Source: Riptortus pedestris
Lineage: Eukaryota > Arthropoda > Insecta > Hemiptera > Alydidae
Direction: 5' to 3'
Length of the DNA stretch: 64,000 nt
Assembly (NCBI GenBank): GCA_019009955.1
Contig: CM032232.1
Location: 134,946,501 to 135,010,500 of the forward strand
Part shown: in pieces, positions 21,601 through 33,263 of the stretch
Numbering within the stretch: the stretch's first letter is position 1
How the letters are laid out: each line of letters begins with the position of its first letter
Made by a program: the position numbers and the translations under genes
Notes under the pieces: generated by a model
What the model was told of the DNA's origin: nothing
The model's database searches: none
What the model saw: only the letters and a program-made list of their open reading frames with translations

Positions 21601-24548
21601 CCATCAAATAAAAGTGGTTGTTCATATTCGTGACCGAAACTTTTAAATGCTGGCGTATTTCCCTCTTTACCGGATTTGTAATTTATTGTTGGGTACATAT
21701 ATTGATAATACCAAATACCATAGCATCAGGCACATACAATTATTTATATTGTAGCAAATAAATATCGTAAGTTTTTAGTCGAAATAGGCCTAACCAAACA
21801 ATAATTCCGATCTCCTATATAGATCCTCATGTGTATTATTATATTGTTATTCTCAGAATTATTACTGGTTGCATATTGATAACAATATGCAGGTTCCTTG
21901 TTCAGTTCATTTCTTGGTTTTCGGATGGATGGGTCCTTTTATCTCTTTTTATAGCTGCAGTTTAATTTATTATTAGATTACAAAAAGTAATTTTGATCAT
22001 GAATTAAGTTTGTATATGTTTTGTATTTCTTGTAGTACCATAATATTCGTCAGACAAATAAAAAACACCACTTGCCTCACTGTTATAATTGACAAAACCT
22101 TGTGCTTTCAAGTGCCTCTAGTCTTTCTCCAAATTCCCATTGATCCTATCTCGGAGATGTCAAATATTAATTTGACCCCCTATCCAGAAGCGCTAATAGC
22201 AAATATATGGAACGAATACTCATGTAGAAAGAACTTCATTACAGTTACCTTAAAATGCCTCAATGGATTTGAAAACGTTTTTATATATTTATTAAGGAAC
22301 CGAAAATTGATAAAATGTGCTACGTTATATGCTATTTCCACAAACATAAGTGTGCCTTTATATTGAACATAATAATGCACTGCAATCTAGACATTTAGTT
22401 TTATTGAAAAATTGATTTTGGAATATTTTTGTATTCGAAAGATATTTTTTTATAAGAAGTTCCGTCGACATTCGTTATGTTACACTCAGCTACTTCCTTA
22501 TACTTTAAATAAAATTACTAATGAATGACTCACGTTGCAAATGAATGTACTATAAATACTTGGCTCTACGTCACTTAATCCATTCAGTGTGCTTTGCAGT
22601 TAGAATCATTTAATTCCAGACCTCTTGCCTCCACAGGTCCTTTCTTATTTCATCTTACCCCCTGTGCTTGTGTCTGACTCTCGTTCTCTCCTCCTCATTT
22701 GGGGCACTCTACACTTTTCTGAAAACCCTCTATGTAAAGTCCTTTACTCTCAATTGCCTTAATCAGCGCAATCTGACTTTTAACAAAGCTTGCTATACTC
22801 CCAGTCCATCAGTTCAAAGTTACATGTGATTTTCCATCTTTGGTGATCTCTCACAGCTACAAAATAAATGAATTATCTAGTTGATACTGTCGCTAGAAAA
22901 TTTGAATCGGTATTTTTCAGTTTGAAACATCCTTATATTTCAACGAGAGCATCATTGCTACTTATTGTTAGCTTGAGTTTGCTAATATTTCTTTCAATAG
23001 TTTTATCTACTTCGTGGGTATAACAAGAGATTGGCTGAACAGAAAATCCATTTCTGGCATAAAAAAAAAAGAAATGGTGTAGTTTCGTTTTTTGTGTTTT
23101 GACGAGAAACCATTTTTATTCCAACCCTCAAGGGCAACAGAACCATTCGCCCCTTTGCCCTAAACCTAATTCTCATCGGACAGACTTTCAGGGAGAGTTT
23201 TAACTAACTGCTTTTGTTATTTAGTTTGATTTCACGATTTTCACTAAAAAATGTCATGATCTTAGGAAGTTGTTCATAGCTTGGAGCAAGACGTATTAGG
23301 AGTAAAAATAGACTACCTTTTATAATTTGTAACCCATAGGTGGTCAACTTTCAAAAGTTTGATGATAAAGAACTCATTTTTCTTGATTACTGTAGACATT
23401 TTTGTGAGGTGCAGACAGTTTGAGGGAACATTGATGACCTTCTTTGAATCAAAAACTGGAAGTGTGGGCGAAGTGGTAAGATAGCATCTGCTTTATGAGA
23501 TACGTATTCTGCCACCATCTTCGTAGCCTACGCGGAGCGAGTGTTCATTTTAAAACTATGTACTGACTAACGACTTATCTCCGCCTTTGATATTTTATGG
23601 ATACCTTAAAGGTACATTTGAAACATTGTTTCTCTTGAAAAATATGACCATATTCAAGATAATGTTGCCCTTACTTACTATGTATGCCATTGTGGTCTGA
23701 ATAAAACGTATTGGTTCATTAGGGAAATCCCGATTACTTTTTCGACTATCTCGGTTATCTCTATTTTTCTACCACTATTCTGTAAAACATGGAATTGAAA
23801 AAAACAATGAACTTCGGCGTCTCTTTTTGGATTTAAGAATTTCAAGATGATTTCTTAGCTCAGAGCATCCCCTTTTATCATTTTTGGTTAGAATCTGTCT
23901 CCCGGCAGGTTTACTTTAAGAGATATCCCAGAAAAACATTATTACTGGAATCAATTTTGTAAACGAAGTCAAACTCGATATTTCAAGAAATGTATGTTAG
24001 GCGAGGTATTACTTGTCGTTAATTAAATGATATTAACAACAACTAATAAGCAGTCTCCACAAAGACATTATTAATTTTCTGGAGGCAGGCATTCTTAACA
24101 TGCACATGAGACGGGTGCTTGCGTTTACGATTCGTAATGAACCGGAACGAATTAAAACAAACCTTGGCTATGAAGTGGCTAGCCTGTAACGAATGACTTT
24201 CAGTAAAAGGATATAGAGGCAGCATTGTTATTTTTATTTTGTTATATTAGTTGGTTTTAATCTGTGAGATTTTACTGCAAAATTATTTGATTATTTGAAC
24301 TGTTTCAAAATTCGAGAAGGTAATTTTTTTTTTATGGAGCCCATTATCCCTGTTCATTTGCTTATCTTTATGCAACATTATTTTACAATCACTTACAAGC
24401 AAAAGGCACTCACATTTTGAATAATTAAAACACATAAAAATCATTGAAAATAGGTAGACAACTATGTAATTCTTTTGCATTGTTAAACTATGTACCACAT
24501 TAGTGCAAGATAATTCGCACATCTGAAGATGGCAATTCTTGCATCTAA
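21601..24548. other. Gene-free stretch, about 2.9 kb
   Basis: The longest frame is 118 codons at 22010-22366 (+). It has no signal peptide, domain or motif I recognise, sits in ordinary AT-rich sequence and has an overlapping antisense frame, so I do not call it. A poor tRNA-like string near 23.47 kb is discussed under rejected items. Confidence 0.4.
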
Positions 24549-24632
24549 TGTTTACTGAGACCAATTAAAGTAATTCAGAGGAAAAGAAGGATCTTAAGGT
24601 GTCATCTCAGCAATCTTTATTGCATTTTTTCC
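24549..24632 (+). repeat. Two-copy interspersed repeat D, copy 2
   Basis: TTTACTGAGACCAATTAAAG, GTAATTCAGAGGAAAAGAAG, GATCTTAAGGTGTCATCTCA and CAATCTTTATTG align with 14811-14900 on the same strand. Confidence 0.6.
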
Positions 24633-26173
24633 AATAGCAGACGTTTAGTCCATTTAGCAGACTAGGCCATTAGTCCATTTATCACTCTGTTAGTGGAATG
24701 TTTTCTTACTTCAATTTGCAGGGCGTGAAGTGAGTTGCTCAAGCTTTTATTTTAGTGGAACGCTTTGTCTGAAGAAATGCTCGTCGTGTGTTCCGCCGCC
24801 AGAGAATAATTCTTCAAGTGCATGGGTGAAGGCGAAACTGCCTGTTCAGGGAGTCCTTAGCCGGCGAGGTGTTGCAACATACTTGCACATGCAATCCTGC
24901 TCCACTCTGCACTCCCCCAATCATCCATCTGGGCTTCACGATAGCCTCTCTCTCCTGTTTTAAGGGACTCGTTTCACCTTCCAGATAAGTCCTCTGGCTG
25001 AAGAGACCAATTTGGGCGATTCAAAAGGACGAAGGACAGCGAACAAATGTGTCGGGAGGAGGTTGGCGTGAGAACGGGACCTGGTAGGGAGTAGTGCAAG
25101 GGTAAGTGAGGGTAAGTGCTTGGGTGGGAGGGGGGGGGGTCGGAGTGGGGGGAATGGTCTCCTGGACCTGAGGGGCCAGTCTGTCCTCTCGACTTGATCC
25201 GGTAGTCTCCCCAATAGCTCGTCAACATATCCATCTACAGTGGCCGCTGCTTTCAATCTCTTGGATCACACCTCCGAGGTTAGTCCAATCATATCCATAT
25301 TACCTCTCCAGCCTTTAGCAGTCACTCAAATATCCTTTCTCATTCATCAATAGTCGTCTTTTGACGTCTCTTTCTCCAGTTGAAAAGCACCTCGGTGTAT
25401 CTTAGAGGCGGTCTTAAGATTCACTTTCCCGGAATCTGCTATCAACAAACATCTTACATACAAATCATCTAATACCAAGTATTTGTTATTTGAAATTTTG
25501 ATTTTCCATTTCAATTCTTTACTCTTGACTAATTTAAAGTAATTATAGACTTTCCTTCCAACGTTGGTTATAATTAACGCATAAAATAAATACGAATTCT
25601 TCGACGAAGAAATTTAATTGTTTGAGAAACAAATTTTAATTTCTCCAATTCTCATTCATGCAGGTAGCTGAGGATAACACTAGTTTATGATTACAAGATA
25701 AAAATCTCGAGGTTATCGCCGGTTTTATAGTGGGCAAACTCATTCAGTCAGTAGTTATACTAATATTCTAAATATATCACAGCACAGCAGGTATTTTTTA
25801 TTTCTCATATAAACGATCCTTTAATTCCTGAAACAAAAAAAAAACTGCTATTTGGATCCGGTTAAAATATAAGTTATGAATGCAGTTTTCTCAACTCTAC
25901 ATATCTACTTTGATTACATCATATGATTCAGTAAATCATATTAATCAAATCATTACATTATATCGTTATAAGATTCCCATTAAAACCTACCGCATGAGCG
26001 CAATTTTAATTGGGCCGGTTTTATTTCACTTCCATTAAATATGTTAAATTTGCGAGTTTTGGTGCATGTTACCACTTGACAATTGAGTTTATAAATGTCC
26101 CATTCCCAAGTCGGGAGGGTTTAGGTAGCTTTAATTAATTCATAAATTTTGTTCTTGGATAACTCTTTTTTTT

Positions 26174-26176
<3 letters not shown>
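24633..26176. other. Gene-free stretch with a less AT-rich island at 24.73-25.44 kb
   Basis: The island is visibly richer in G+C than its surroundings. It holds overlapping open frames: 77 codons plus at 24730-24963, and 98 and 86 codons minus at 24960-25256 and 24974-25234. The minus frames are proline/arginine-rich because of the G-runs, and none shows a known motif. The island could contain an exon, a promoter or simply different repeat sequence. From 25.44 kb on it returns to AT-rich sequence without features. Confidence 0.35.
25122..25152 (+). other. Putative G-quadruplex motif
   Basis: GGG-T-GGG-A-G10-TCGGAGT-GGGGGG gives at least four G-tracts of three or more with loops of 1, 1 and 7 bases. 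This satisfies the usual G3+N1-7 rule. It sits inside the less AT-rich island, on the plus strand. Formation in cells cannot be judged from sequence. Confidence 0.6.

Positions 26177-26228
<52 letters not shown>
26177..26228. repeat. (TA)26 microsatellite
   Basis: Pure TA run preceded by TTTTTTTGAC and followed by CATATTTGTATATAAG. No family H sequence flanks it that I can recognise. Confidence 0.95.
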
Positions 26229-26233
<5 letters not shown>

Positions 26234-28527
26234 TTGTATATAAGTGTGCATATATAAAATGTACACCACATTTGACAAATTTAGGACTCATTTTTATTCC
26301 CCGTCTAGAGATTACAGGAAGTTGATTGCAATTTTTCAGGGCTGTTACAGTAACACTTATTTGAAAATGTGAACATCATTATTTATCTCATATTTAAATT
26401 ACATCATTATGTACGCCTGCTGTTATTTAGCTATGAAACACAACTGTTTATTTAAATAAAAATATTTCATTTAAACCTCAGAATATTTGATTTATTTGTC
26501 ACAATTCATCATTTAACTCTAGTAGAAGAAATAGCAAAAGTAATTGAAGAATTAATAAATAGGTTAAAGTTTGTAATCGTTAATTTAAATATTCTGTCGT
26601 TTTGAACTTTCAATTGATGACAATTACTAGTTTAATGGGTCAATTATTAGTTAGGAATACAATTACTGCTATTTGAAATATAATAGAATTATGAATTCGT
26701 TTTGCTCAAAATAAACGTATTAATATATACTTTTTCTTATAGAAAATATACTTTTTCTAGTATTTATGCATATAAATAACCGTATCATCCATTAAATATA
26801 CTCAAATATCTGTTACATTTCTGTCTTCTTTGTCTTTGGAACGGTATTTTTGTTTTCTTTTTTTACAATAGCCAATATCCACACTAATTTTATGCGCAAA
26901 AATTACACATAATCTATCAATGTTAAATCCCCCCCCCCCGATCTTAACTAAATCAACATCCATATTTAAATGTTTATCTGGATATATGATTATGAATTAA
27001 ATAAATTTATCTCGCTTTCCTTCTTAAAATTATATTCTCTCCCCATTTCATAAAATAATTAAATCTATTTTTGCCGAACATTATTTATTATTTTAAAATC
27101 CAAATTTATGCCTACCTTTTATTCTCTTAATAATAAACTCTTGAGTGGTATATTGAGGGTAGCTAGATGGTAGATATAATAAAGAAGATGAATAATAAAA
27201 TAAGTTATTGGCATTGAGAATTTTTTTAAACTATCATTGTTTATGGTGAACGCATTAAACTAAAACAAAATTGTCAATTTAAAATATTTTTCTCCTAAAC
27301 TTTCCTTTATATAGTGTCAGTAAAAAAATATTAATTTCAAGTTTAGTCATTAATTAATTTTATTTTTTAGTTATATTGAATTTTTAAAATTCCATGTTGT
27401 TTGACGTAACTGAACAAGAAGACAATAGTGCGCACAATTGGTAATATATTTAAATTTTAATAGCATGGCAAAAAATAAAAAAATAATAGTTGCTTGAAGT
27501 AAGTGAAAAATACAGTAAAATGATTAATTTCTTTTGTATATATTTCATTTATTGTAATGCTTCTCTTTACTCAAAATAAATAGTTATAATTTTGATACCT
27601 GGCCTGATAGTTAGGGGTGGGGCAGGTTAAGGGCTTCAAATGAAGGGAAAGTTAAGCCAAACAGAGGGGGGGGGGGTACTACCTAGCATGAATGACATTT
27701 ATTACGCTTTATTAATACATGAAGTTCATAACATATGAGTTAAACCGTCTCTTCAACAAAGATGAACTATTTTTTATAATGGAGGGATAATAGCTAACTA
27801 GATCCTCTGTATTTATTCATAATTGTCTATTTGTCCTATGGACCAATTGACTTCCTCACATATCAAGAAAAAATGAAAACAAACAATGAGTAGTACCTCA
27901 ATAAAATAGTAGTTATATACATCAGGTAAGTACAAAAGTCGAAAATCTTAAACGAAGCTAGACATTGCATTTTATCCGCATCCTTATTTGACAATTGTAA
28001 ATCAAAGGTTGCTACCACTGCAGAGGTTGCTGCCTTGTACTAAATTATTTATTGATACAATTCAAACTGCCAAATAATGCATATTTTAACCCCACATTCC
28101 TTGTAAATAGAGCCGATTTTACTGGATTAGCAACGTAGCATTGTTAACATATGGTTCAAAAATCTCATGTCACCTACAATTTTAGGAAATCGCTTAACCT
28201 TTCATGAAGAATTTCAAATATATGTAATACATAATTTCGTAATACCTGAAGAGTCTCTTTACAAGCAGGGAGGAAAGACTTGAGGAGGGAGGTATTATGC
28301 TATACTACCAAATGAAACATTTTGATGGCAAATAACATTTAGCGTGCTTAAGTTCGTTTTTTTGCGTTAATCATAAATTTTAAGTTTCCAACTTTTTTTC
28401 TTCCTTTATTTTTTTGAGCTTCCGAGACCGTAACTTAAATTTGTTTTAGAATAAAAAACGTGAGTGCATTAGAGACGCAAGTAAGTAATTGCGCTCATTT
28501 AAAATAGAGGAGCTATAAAATAGTTAT
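26229..28527. other. Very AT-rich gene-free stretch
   Basis: The most AT-rich part of the window together with its continuation to about 29.5 kb. It holds C10 at about 26930-26939 and a G9-10 run at about 27666. No open frame of 60 codons exists here on either strand. No repeat family recognised. Confidence 0.5.
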
Positions 28528-28688
28528 CTAGAGTGGCAAGTTTGATTCCCGGCTGGGTAATATATATTTATTTAGTGATGAACTCATTAAAAATAATATC
28601 CTTAGTCCCACCCTGGTTAGAAAAGAGTGGTAACCTGTACATAACCCGTCCCAATTGTAGCAATAAGTGAACGTTAATAAATAAAATA
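28528..28688 (+). mobile_element. SINE family A, copy 5, 5' truncated
   Basis: Plus-strand copy beginning at CTAGAGTGGCAAGTTTGATT with the B box as GTTTGATTCCCGGC (consensus GTTCGATTCCCGCC). It continues through TATTTAGTGATGAACTCATT, CCTTAGTCCCACCCTGG, AGTGGTAACCTGTACATAAC, CCGTCCCAATTGTAGC and the tail GAACGTTAATAAATAAAATA. The A-box half of the tRNA head is missing. Confidence 0.85.
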
Positions 28689-30750
28689 GTTTTTTTTTTA
28701 TTTCAAATGATTTATTCTCTTTTTGTGCAAAAATATACAGCGTCTACTATTCGTAGACTCATAGTATGGCGTGGATGTGTTGTTCATCATGGTATGGAGA
28801 ATGTAACATTTTTAAATCGTTTGTATTTGATCGGGTGTACACCACCTCAATAGAAATATACATTAACGTATTTATTTGAACCAATGTATATAAATGTATA
28901 CATACAAGCACATACATGAATGTGCTTAGTTGTCCTTAAACTGGTACTATGTAACTGATTTGACCTTGCACTCCTCTCCGTTTTTAAAACGCTTATTATA
29001 TAATACATAATCCTATGATATTTCTGATATCATGTGTGTGGTTTCGAATCAGTCAAGATAAACAACCAGAGAATAAGCTGCAAGTTTATTTATTTTCATG
29101 TTTTTATTCACTGTTACTAGTATATAATTAATGTCCAAATGAAATCTAATCGATTATTACTAAATTTTGTCTTAATTAATTAATAATAGCTTAACAGCCC
29201 ATAAAAAAATCATATTAAAAAAATAAAGAAGGCAACAAAAGAAAGCGCTTTCACAGACCAACTATTTTTTTTTTTAGTAAAATAAAACACCTATAAATTA
29301 CTTAAATCTGTAAATTAAATTTATTTGTTCATTTGAAAATATGTTTTTTTTTTGTTACAATAAGTAACTAATGATTGCAAATCAATTTTGTAGTTTATTG
29401 TTAGGAATTAAATATATATCTTGGTGTCACTTTAAACTGTCATCTACTCGTTCCTTTAATTTTGAGTGTTTTTATTGTGGTCTTTAAAATTATTCGTTTT
29501 CTATCATTCTTCAATCTGCCTTTGCTCATTAATACAAATAAAACTCTTAGGCTTGGGGTTTTTGAAATTATTTAGGTTACTCTAAAACTATTGACAGCGG
29601 TAATATAACAACTTAAGTTTTAAAAGCTGGGGTAATTTTTTACAAGTTGCTCACAAAAGAACATAAGAGTTATAAAACTGTGACCCAGAAATATTCAGGT
29701 TAATTAAATTTATGACCTTAGTTCTGTTTATTTCGTATTAATGCTTCTTGGTAACTCATGTTTAATTTACGCAATGTTTCTGGTGAGGGAGATCTCTTGC
29801 ACAATTGCAATTATCATTCAAGTGTTCGAAACGTTGTTCTATAGGAACTTGATGATTTTAGAAAAAAATGCTTGATGACTCGCCGAATAATTTAGATAGT
29901 CAGTAGATAACAACCGATCAGTCAATTTAAACAGAATGTCTATGTCATTTTTTGCTAGGCCGTCTACTGCTATTGCTGAAGCTCTTGGTCTTAATCGTTT
30001 TAATCGTATAACATTTAATATTACTATAAGAAATTCTACATTCTTTTCATTTTAGAACGCTATGATGGTGATTTTTTATTGAGGAGAGATCCTATCTGAT
30101 AAAATATATAGGATTCCGTTATACTCCTTATGAAACATAAGAATTCTATCACAACCCCCACAAATTCCGTATAAACCTGTAGAATCCTACAAAGTTGAAG
30201 ATTGACACAATATTACCCTGTTTTACGATACTTTTTTGTGTGTGACAAATTGCTAATATATGTTAAAGGATGAGACGTTGAGCAGTGTTGCATGTGAGAA
30301 AAAAAAGAAGAAACTGATGAACAAAGTAATAAAGTAAAGATGTTTGGAAACCTTGGGTTATGTATATTTGCAAGAAATTAACTTTTTACTGGAAATATAG
30401 TTAGACGTATAAAATACAAATGTATTCTGTAATATGCATACATATATATGCATTAAAAGGAAGTTCATTTGCATCAAAAATGGATATGAGTTATAGGGTA
30501 GGACTGAAAACAGGAGCATAAAACTGAGATGGTGACTCAATCCTCCCTTTTTAAGATTATTACCTTCTGGGGCTAGCATATCTCTCTTCTGTAGGTAGTT
30601 TAGAATATTTTTTGGTAAAAATGCATTTTCTAGCAATATGTTATGTTTCTCAGTTGAAACTATTTAGACAACTAATTGTCCCCTGTACAAACCATGGAGG
30701 CGGCGAGTCGGGAGGGGGTAGTTTACGAGGGAAAAATTGATGGAATTAGT
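28689..30750. other. Gene-free AT-rich stretch
   Basis: No gene or repeat recognised. A 92-codon minus frame at 30358-30636 is hydrophobic at its C-terminal half but has no motif and is not called. A small hairpin ATGATAT-TTCTG-ATATCAT lies near 29.01-29.03 kb. Confidence 0.4.
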
Positions 30751-30812
30751 CGCCACTCAAGTTTGTGTAGATTGGCCTACATAGCGAGGGCTCCGGATTC
30801 TAGTCCCAGCAA
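30751..30812 (+). pseudogene. tRNA-like fragment, weak
   Basis: CCGGATTCTAGTCCCAGCAA resembles a Pol III B box and T-arm, and CACTCAAGTTTGTGTAGAT lies about 30 bp upstream where a D-arm would be. The stems are poor. It shares the CCGGATT..AGTCCC.GCAA signature with the tRNA-like sequence at 3.96 kb, so both may derive from the same tRNA-headed repeat. Confidence 0.35.
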
Positions 30813-32870
30813 ATTGCAGACATGTTTTCCTTCTTATTAGAATTGTAATATCTATTGATGGTCAATTCCCTCTATTAATTAAGCAATAATAAGAATAGTA
30901 CCTCACGCAGGGCATGCATAAACTGAGCAGTTTTCCTTCCTCCAAGAATGACGTGCACTCAACGTTCCTCTAAAAGCTTTGTAAACATTAATTAAAACTA
31001 AAGCTGCTTGCGATGTGTTTGACAATGATTCTGTAGCTTTAAATGAAATCACAAGACTACGAGTGTTTACTTAGGTTAAAAACCGAAAAATTCAAAGAAC
31101 TTTATTAATTTTTTTTTTAAAAAATAGAGAAATGTATTAGAATAATAAAGGCGGGTAAAGGGGATATTCAATTTTTAACAAGATTGATTATGTAACATTT
31201 TTCGATCCACTCTAGAGATATTTAGAACTTTCGTCTCTTCGCTAGACCGCTAATCTTCGGTCATTAACGATCTTTGTATTTTGTTGTCTGTGAAATGTTT
31301 ATAATATTTTTCATTGGATAACAAGAAAACGTAATTCTCTTCCTGTCAGAACTTGTCATCAACACATGTCACACTGATAATACAGCATCCAAAAAATATA
31401 TAAATACCAAAACATTCTGTTCACCGAAATTAAACCTGAATATATTCGTGACCTTAGAAGCGGAAGTTCTTTTGATTTTAATTGTCAGGACCCATACCTC
31501 TGAAGAGGGAGGCTATGGTTAGCGAAATATAATCCATAACTGCCTGCATATCGTAAACGGGTGCATTTTCAACCTTTGTTACCGTGAATAGGGGAGGAGG
31601 TTTACTCTAGTGTCAAAGTATTGTTGACCAATACCACAGTTCCTTTAGATTTAATGGGAAAATGTACACAATAAATTCTTTATTAAAATATACTATAGTC
31701 GTGAAAAGTAGTTATGTTGTTTTAATGCCAAAATGATGACTTTCGACTTCCCTTATGGACTGGTATCACACACACCACTGCCTTACTTATAAACATCGTT
31801 TTTCCCTCCTCTATTTTCCACATTATGAAATTTACTAATGTTAGTAATTCAGGTTGAGCAGAGTGAAAGTAGGCCATAGATCCTTTTCAGGTACTCCAGA
31901 GGTTCTTTGAAGTGCAATTTTCGAAGGTTGCGGAAATATACCTGAATGGACATATATCTTTCAACCTTCAATGAATTCAGGTCCTCAACGTTTTATTGAA
32001 TACACTACTTATAGAAAGCCTATTAATTTTATACTTACAATATTGTACATTTCCTCTTTGATTGCATGTCTTGGAGCCCACTAAAGTTCCTTCTTACATA
32101 CACACTAGGAAACATACCTACATTTTTCATCTTATAGACAGCGGTGAGCAAGGGTCGTCCCATACTTGTATAGTAGATTTATATCCAAAGCCCTCAACCT
32201 CAAACCCTTTTTGGTTGGATTTCTAACCATCCCAGCGGTGCCTGCCCGATGGTGCGACAATTCAATAGTCACTTAAATATGAGTTGTCCATTTTGTGGTT
32301 GAATAATGCCGGTTATTCAATGGATTCACATCTAAATAACCTTTATTTAAAATCCTTTTGCTGTATTTTCCAGTTGTGCTTGAAAATGGACTTGCTCTTC
32401 TTTTGATGAAAACATTAAACAAACTTAAGCAGACAAAATGAACGATTTAGCATTGCTTCTGTTTTAATTCGTGACCAATTTATATATACACACACAAACA
32501 AACTAAACAAAGAACAAGCTATCCCACATTTTGATGGATCTCGAGAAGTCAAGTTTCTCTGTTCTACCATGAGGGGCTTGAATATGTCTATATTTATTAA
32601 TACAATTTTTAAATTCCCTGGATTTCGAACTGATTTCGAATCCTTAACTGGTTCTTGGTTAATAATACTTAAATTAGCTTTCTAAAAAAATCTGTGACTT
32701 AATTATTTAAATTGTATTAATTATTTTCTGATTGTGGATAGAACTAATGTTAGAAAACTTCAACTTGTTCACTGCCACTAATTAGATGCTTTGATGATAA
32801 CAAAATCGCATTGGATTATGTTTTCTTACGATAAAATAAAGCTACTCTTACTATAGGGGGAAATAGGTTA
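30813..32870. other. Gene-free stretch holding a family H fragment
   Basis: Apart from the family H piece at about 31150-31335 there is no recognised feature. No open frame of 60 codons occurs. Confidence 0.4.
31150..31335 (+). mobile_element. Family H fragment, copy 7
   Basis: TTTTTCGATCCACTCTAGAG then ATATTTAGAACTTTCG, GCTAATCTTCGGTCATTAAC and GATCTTTGTATTTTG follow the order of the block at 17.83-17.96 kb (TTTTCGATCCGATGCATAAT, GAGATATTCAAATTTTTCG, GTCAGCTATTAACGAACTTG). Diverged; both element ends are missing. Confidence 0.5.
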
Positions 32871-33263
32871 TCAGGATCAATAAAAAAGCATTGCCCTCTA
32901 GAAGTATTTATTATGAAATGTGCACTTTCAAAGAGCAAAGTGCAGTTCATGATCTGCCACCGTTGGATTCTAGCCATAGCTGGGCAAAGCTGAATTGATT
33001 TCTCCCGAGATACTGGACGGTAGAGGCACCAATTGTTCAGGATCAATAAAAAGGACCTGTCCTCTACAATTATTTACTAAGGAAAGTGCACTTTCGAAGA
33101 GCAAGCTTCATCATCAGTGCGGTTGATGATGTGTCACCGTTGGATTCCAGCCTTAGCTAGGCAAAGCTGAAGTGATTTCTCCTGATTGGTGCCTTTTGTT
33201 GCTCTCTGAAAGTGCACTTTCCATAGTAATACTTGTAGGGTACAAGGTTTTTATTGATCCTGA
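32871..33263. mobile_element. MITE-like element with 16-bp terminal inverted repeats and TTA flanks
   Basis: The left end TCAGGATCAATAAAAA (32871-32886) is matched by TTTTTATTGATCCTGA (33248-33263), a perfect 16-bp inverted repeat. TTA lies directly outside both ends (GGTTA|TCAGG and CCTGA|TTAATT), as in PIF/Harbinger insertions. The left-end sequence recurs at 33037, so the left part is a tandem duplication of a 166-bp unit. The units share AGTGCACTTTC, CACCGTTGGATTC and CTAGGCAAAGCTGAA-type blocks. The right end repeats GAAAGTGCACTTTCC in inverted orientation. There is no transposase; the 76-codon minus frame at 32816-33046 is incidental. Confidence 0.7.

Noticed and set aside
22010..22366. 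118-codon open frame, possible small protein
   Set aside because: No motif, no composition shift, and a long antisense frame in the same place; consistent with chance.
23463..23540. tRNA-like string (GGGCGAAGTGGTAAGAT, then a CATCTTCGTAGCC block)
   Set aside because: A plausible A-box region but the B box is poor and no stems close; not better than chance.
24960..25256. Proline/arginine-rich minus frames of 86 and 98 codons
   Set aside because: Two overlapping frames both produced by the G-rich tract; no domain and no splice evidence.
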